Part shown: one piece after another, positions 9,127-9,661 of the stretch
Numbering within the stretch: position 1 is the first letter of the stretch
How the letters are laid out: each line of letters starts with the position of its first letter
The notes under the pieces: model-generated
Databases searched by the model: none
Seen by the model: the letters and a program-made list of their open reading frames with translations, nothing else
Told to the model about the DNA's origin: nothing
Source: Actinomycetes bacterium
Lineage (GTDB): Bacteria > Actinomycetota > Actinomycetes > S36-B12 > UBA10799
DNA: 9,661 bases
Assembly: GCA_029779995.1 (NCBI GenBank)
Contig: JAKOZM010000338.1
Span: 1-9,661, forward strand
Reading direction: 5' to 3'
Position numbers and translations under genes: made by a program

Positions 9127-9661
9127 TCAGATCCGGGTCCGCATCACCGCGACGTGCAGCCGGATGAGGGCGGCGGCCAAACTGCGGCTGCGCTCTTTGT
9201 AGTCCTCGGGCGACTCCCCCGGGCGACTCTGTCCGAGCGCCATCGTGTGCAGGTCCACCTCCCGCTGCACCGCCAGACCCACCTGTCGGGCATTGCGCAC
9301 TTGCAGACCCGCCGCGCTCAATGCGTGCAGGCTGCGGGCCACCTCGACGTCGTCGAGGGTGTACTGCCCGGTATCCGGCAGTAGGCCGGCCTCGATCGCC
9401 GTGGACACCTCGGCCTCGCTCAACCCGCTCTCCCGCGACAGTTCCGCCCGCCGCAGCCGCACGCCCGTGTCACGGGTGTCCAGGTCGGGAGTCGGGGCCA
9501 CTACGACGTCAGCGGTGGGCGTGGCCGAAGTCGGCTCTGGGGGTGTAAGGCCGCGATCGATGGCGTCGAGATACTCGGCGATGACTTTCAGCGGCAAGTA
9601 GTGGTCGCGCTGCATGCGCAGGACATACCCGATCCGCTCCACGTGGGCAGCGGTGTACTTG
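9127..9661 (-). CDS. ftsR: FtsR-like MerR-family regulator (Rv1828-type), N-terminus beyond right edge
   Basis: The last 177 codons plus stop are present; most of the DNA-binding helix-turn-helix lies past base 9661. The first visible residues (KYTAAHVERIGYVLRMQRDHYLPLKVIAEYLDAI) correspond to the end of the wing and the dimerisation helix of Rv1828 and its Corynebacterium relative FtsR, where QRDHYLPLKVI is nearly invariant. A Pro/Thr/Ala-rich linker follows, then a second helical domain starting LRRAELSRESGLSEAEVSTAIEAGLL, which looks like a degenerate repeat of the MerR fold, as in Rv1828. FtsR activates ftsZ in Corynebacterium glutamicum, so a cell-division role is likely by homology. The stop lies 70 bases before the nuclease gene. 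garA and gcvH are expected just outside the window if the conserved order continues. Confidence 0.92.
   Translation of the reverse strand, partial: KYTAAHVERIGYVLRMQRDHYLPLKVIAEYLDAIDRGLTPPEPTSATPTADVVVAPTPDLDTRDTGVRLRRAELSRESGLSEAEVSTAIEAGLLPDTGQYTLDDVEVARSLHALSAAGLQVRNARQVGLAVQREVDLHTMALGQSRPGESPEDYKERSRSLAAALIRLHVAVMRTRI

Overview
This is a gene-dense chromosomal segment of a high-GC Actinomycetota. The evidence is the base composition, the GTG starts, TANNNT-type -10 boxes placed exactly six bases before several start codons (a leaderless arrangement), and above all the gene order. Read on the minus strand from the right edge, the order is FtsR-type MerR regulator, bifunctional nuclease (DUF151), second MerR regulator, gcvP. 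This is the order of Mycobacterium Rv1828-Rv1829-Rv1830-gcvB. The genus cannot be fixed from this window. No insertion sequence, CRISPR array, rRNA, tRNA or prophage is visible, and coding density is about 95%.

Layout from right to left. The 9127-9661 stretch is the FtsR-like regulator, cut by the window edge. Next come the bifunctional nuclease (8559-9056, apparently leaderless GTG), a 127-base intergenic leader rich in inverted repeats, the second MerR regulator (7871-8431), glycine dehydrogenase GcvP (5083-7911, overlapping the regulator by 41 bases) and a CPA1-type Na+/H+ antiporter (3534-5078, 4 bases after gcvP). A 125-base gap then holds a putative leaderless 19-codon Arg-rich ORF in frame with the following SemiSWEET-like transporter (3142-3408). 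That transporter converges on the only plus-strand gene, a HAD phosphatase resembling the phosphatase half of polynucleotide kinase/phosphatase (2666-3145). The two genes share one palindromic CTAG as their stop codons. Divergent from the phosphatase, with 40 bases between starts, is a minus-strand operon of a DUF4442 hotdog thioesterase-like protein (2164-2625), thrS (173-2125) and an AP4A-phosphorylase-type HIT protein (1-173, cut by the left edge).

Functionally there are two main blocks. One is translation and nucleotide housekeeping (thrS plus the HIT protein that would degrade the dinucleotide polyphosphates aminoacyl-tRNA synthetases make as by-products). The other is growth/cell-division regulation linked to one-carbon and glycine metabolism (FtsR, nuclease, MerR, gcvP). 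The antiporter, SemiSWEET and HAD phosphatase look like lineage-specific additions next to these blocks.

I see no clearly new multi-gene system. The most interesting signals are small: the nested inverted repeats upstream of the second MerR gene, the Arg-rich mini-ORF ahead of the SemiSWEET gene, three independent leaderless-type starts with identical geometry, and the shared CTAG double stop.
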